Below are positions 61,361 through 64,000 of a stretch of DNA of 64,000 nucleotides, one piece after another (the stretch's first letter is position 1; every line of letters starts with the position of its first letter). The stretch is from Rhynochetos jubatus (Eukaryota > Chordata > Aves > Eurypygiformes > Rhynochetidae). The stretch is from contig CM050676.1 in assembly GCA_027574665.1 (NCBI GenBank), forward strand, positions 6,934,157 through 6,998,156, read 5' to 3'. The notes under the pieces were generated by a model. That model saw only the letters and a program-made list of their open reading frames with translations, searched no databases and was not told the origin of the DNA. Made by a program: the position numbers and the translations under genes.

Positions 61361-64000
61361 TTGCAAGCAACACAGCGATCCGGCTGCTCTGGCACGCAGT
61401 GCTCTGCAAAGGCGCAGCAAGAAGGGACAAGAAATTCTCTCCTAACTCTTTCTGTTTGGTCGCATTACAGTGCTGCTTCAGATGTCCGTGTTCGGGCAGA
61501 CGCTTCAACGAGCCGCGCATTCGAGCCTCTCCGAGCCTGTTAGCACAGAGAAGGTGTCCCCCTGGATTTCGACTTTCGCGGGGATCCAGAGCTCTGTCTT
61601 AAGAGGCATGCAGTGCTCTGCCAAAACAAACAAGGTTTCGCTAAGAAATTCCCTCGTAGCTCTTTCCCTTTTGGAGGAAAAGGGAGAGGTTTGTTTCTAA
61701 GCTTTGCAAGCGGTCCCGCGCTCTGCCGAAAAGGGAACGAACTGCTAGAGCACAGCGAGAGAAAACAGCGCAAGCAATTCCTTCCTAGCTCTTTCTGTTG
61801 CCGAGGAACTGTGGCACTGTTGCAAGTGGAGATTGCAAGCAACACAGCGATCCGGCTGCTCTGGCACGCAGTGCTCTGCAAAGGCGCAGCAAGAAGGGAC
61901 AAGAAATTCTCTCCTAACTCTTTCTGTTTGGTCGCATTACAGTGCTGCTTCAGATGTCCGTGTTCGGGCAGACGCTTCAACGAGCCGCGCATTCCAGCCT
62001 CTCCGAGCCTGTTAGCACAGAGAAGGTGACCCTGTGGATTTCGACTTTCCCGGGGATACAGAGCTCTGTCTTAAGAGGCATGCAGTGCTCTGCCAAAACA
62101 AACAAGGTTTCGCTAAGAAATTCCCTCGTAGCTCTTTCCCTTTTGGAGGAAAAGGGAGAGGTTTGTTTCTAAGCTTTGCAAGCGGTCCCGCGCTCTGCCG
62201 AAAAGGGAACGAACTGCTAGAGCACAGCGAGAGAAAACAGCGCAAGCAATTCCTTCCTAGCTCTTTCTGTTGCCGAGGAACTGTGGCACTGTTGGAAGTG
62301 GAGATTGCAAGCAACACAGCGATCCGGCTGCTCTGGCACGCAGTGCTCTGCAAAGGCGCAGCAAGAAGGGACAAGAAATTCTCTCCTAACTCTTTCTGTT
62401 TGGTCGCATTACAGTGCTGCTTCAGATGTCCGTGTTCGAGCAGACGCTTCAACGAGCCGCGCATTCCAGACTCTCCGAGCCTGTTAGCACAGAGAAGGTG
62501 ACCCTGTGGATTTCGACTTTCCCGGGGATAGAGAGCTCTGTCTTAAGAGGCATGCAGTGCTCTGCCAAAACAAACAAGGTTTCGCTAAGAAATTCCCTCG
62601 TAGCTCTTTCCCTTTTGGAGGAAAAGGGAGAGGTTTGTTTCTAAGCTTTGCAAGCGGTCCCGCGCTCTGCCGAAAAGGGAACGAACTGCTAGAGCACAGC
62701 GAGAGAAAACAGCGCAAGCAATTCCTTCCTAGCTCTTTCTGTTGCCGAGGAACTGTGGCACTGTTGGAAGTGGAGATTGCAAGCAACACAGCGATCCGGC
62801 TGCTCTGGCACGCAGTGCTCTGCAAAGGCGCAGCAAGAAGGGACAAGAAATTCTCTCCTAACTCTTTCTGTTTGGTCGCATTACAGTGCTGCTTCAGATG
62901 GCCGTGTTCGGGCAGACGCTTCAACGAGCCGCGCATTCCAGCCTCTCCGAGCCTGTTAGCACAGAGAAGGTGACCCTGTGGATTTCGACTTTCCCGGGGA
63001 TACAGAGCTCTGTCTTAAGAGGCATGCAGTGCTCTGCCAAAACAAACAAGGTTTCGCTAAGAAATTCCCTCGTAGCTCTTTCCCTTTTGGAGGAAAAGGG
63101 AGAGGTTTGTTTCTAAGCTTTGCAAGCGGTCCCGCGCTCTGCCGAAAAGGGAACGAACTGCTAGAGCACAGCGAGAGAAAACAGCGCAAGCAATTCCTTC
63201 CTAGCTCTTTCTGTTGCCGAGGAACTGTGGCACTGTTGGAAGTGGAGATTGCAAGCAACACAGCGATCCGGCTGCTCTGGCACGCAGTGCTCTGCAAAGG
63301 CGCAGCAAGAAGGGACAAGAAATTCTCTCCTAACTCTTTCTGTTTGGTCGCATTACAGTGCTGCTTCAGATGTCCGTGTTCGGGCAGACGCTTCAACGAG
63401 CCGCGCATTCCAGCCTCTCCGAGCCTGTTAGCACAGAGAAGGTGACCCTGTGGATTTCGACTTTCGCGGGGATACAGAGCTCTGTCTTAAGAGGCATGCA
63501 GTGCTCTGCCAAAACAAACAAGGTTTCGCTAAGAAATTCCCTCGTAGCTCTTTCCCTTTTGGAGGAAAAGGGAGAGCTTTGTTTCTAAGCTTTGCAAGCG
63601 GTCCCGCGCTCTGCCGAAAAGGGAACGAACTGCTAGAGCACAGCGAGAGAAAACAGCGCAAGCAAATCCTTCCTAGCTCTTTCTGTTGCCGAGGAACTGT
63701 GGCACTGTTGGAACTGGAGATTGCAAGCAACACAGCGATCCGGCTGCTCTGGCACGCAGTGCTCTGCAAAGGCGCAGCAAGAAGGGACAAGAAATTCTCT
63801 CCTAACTCTTTCTGTTTGGTCGCATTACAGTGCTGCTTCAGATGTCCGTGTTCGGGCAGACGCTTCAACGAGCCGCGCATTCGAGCCTCTCCGAGCCTGT
63901 TAGCACAGAGAAGGTGACCCTGTGGATTTCGACTTTCCCGGGGATAGAGAGCTCTGTCTTAAGAGGCATGCAGTGCTCTGCCAAAACAAACAAGGTTTCG
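61361..64000 (+). repeat. Satellite segment resembling 39.2-41.5 kb at a 48-monomer offset
   Basis: The series 135A/163C/166A (62439), a 227G then 125G monomer, a 163C monomer, then 329C plus 418A (63577 and 63666) and a 227G monomer repeats the series that begins at 39783 and includes 40921 and 41010. The offset is 22,656 bp. Small differences at 163 and 466 show that the copies have diverged or been partly converted. Confidence 0.65.
63721..64000 (+). repeat. Partial monomer 136 cut by the window end
   Basis: The first 280 bases of a monomer (subunit A, segment D and half of B) carrying 227G. It ends at unit position 280 because the window ends, not because of a biological boundary. The array therefore continues beyond the window. 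Confidence 0.97.

Larger units (their letters stand above)
1..64000 (+). repeat. 472-bp satellite DNA array, 135.6 tandem copies
   Basis: The same 472-bp unit recurs from the first to the last base in one orientation. Copy n starts at 472(n-1)+1 with TTGCAAGC. Fixed landmarks keep exact 472-bp spacing across the window: the HindIII-type AAGCTT at unit position 340, GCATGC at 247 and the palindrome at 226-237. There is therefore no net insertion or deletion in 64 kb. Copies usually differ by a handful of substitutions, about 2% or less by eye. No mobile element, unique sequence or inversion was seen. GC is about 52.5% in copy 1. Tandem arrays of this size and homogeneity are typical of centromeric, pericentromeric or other heterochromatic blocks. 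The lineage and chromosome cannot be read from the sequence. Confidence 0.99.

Noticed and set aside
1-64000. CRISPR array
   Set aside because: The repeats are 472 bp, abut directly, and have no unique spacers or cas genes.
1-64000. rDNA, tRNA or snRNA tandem cluster
   Set aside because: No rRNA or tRNA landmarks, no A/B-box tRNA arrangement and no conserved RNA core was recognised in the monomer.
1-64000. Transposon or LTR origin
   Set aside because: No terminal repeats, target-site duplications, reverse-transcriptase or transposase motifs are present. The internal structure is explained by 129-bp subunits.
1-64000. Assembly artefact from repeated copying of one monomer
   Set aside because: Ordered rare alleles, distinct HOR periods and private variants argue for real sequence. 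Exact copy number still needs long-read support.

Overview
The whole 64-kb window is one uninterrupted eukaryotic satellite-DNA array. It is a 472-bp monomer repeated head to tail in a single orientation, with 135 complete copies (copy n starts at 472(n-1)+1) and a final 280-bp partial copy. The phase never shifts: every marker I placed falls on the same 472-bp grid from base 1 to base 64,000. No transposon, gene, RNA gene, inversion or unique sequence interrupts it. The monomer is about 52.5% GC with 25 CpG (observed/expected about 0.77, hand count on copy 1). The organism cannot be named from sequence alone. A centromeric or pericentromeric (or other heterochromatic) block of an animal genome is the most natural reading, but that is inference.

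The monomer is itself composite. Three 129-bp subunits, A (1-129), B (215-343) and C (344-472), align to each other without gaps at about 52-56% identity. They share a core of the form AAGAAATTCYCTCSTARCTC. An 85-bp segment D (130-214) sits between A and B. At the D/B junction lies a 17-bp sequence (207-223) that matches 8 of the 9 defining bases of the CENP-B box. A 12-bp imperfect hairpin stem (301-329), a 12-bp palindrome (226-237) and a 3'-splice-site-like stretch (81-110) recur in the monomers.

Neighbouring monomers differ by only a few bases, and the diagnostic variants show a mosaic of local higher-order repeats (HORs): a pentamer at about 0.5-4.2 kb, a dimer at about 28.3-30.7 kb, a tetramer at about 30.7-34.5 kb, and hexamers at about 41-46.7 kb and 46.7-61 kb. 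Longer-range copies lie about 9.4-9.9, 19.8 and 22.7 kb apart. Hybrid monomers mark unequal-exchange points. Recurrent variants are unusually rich in C-G transversions.

Long ORFs exist on both strands in nearly every monomer (about 155 codons plus, 150 codons minus). The plus ORF begins with GTG, the monomer length is not a multiple of three, the ORFs overlap antisense, and variants freely change residues. I therefore do not call any coding gene.
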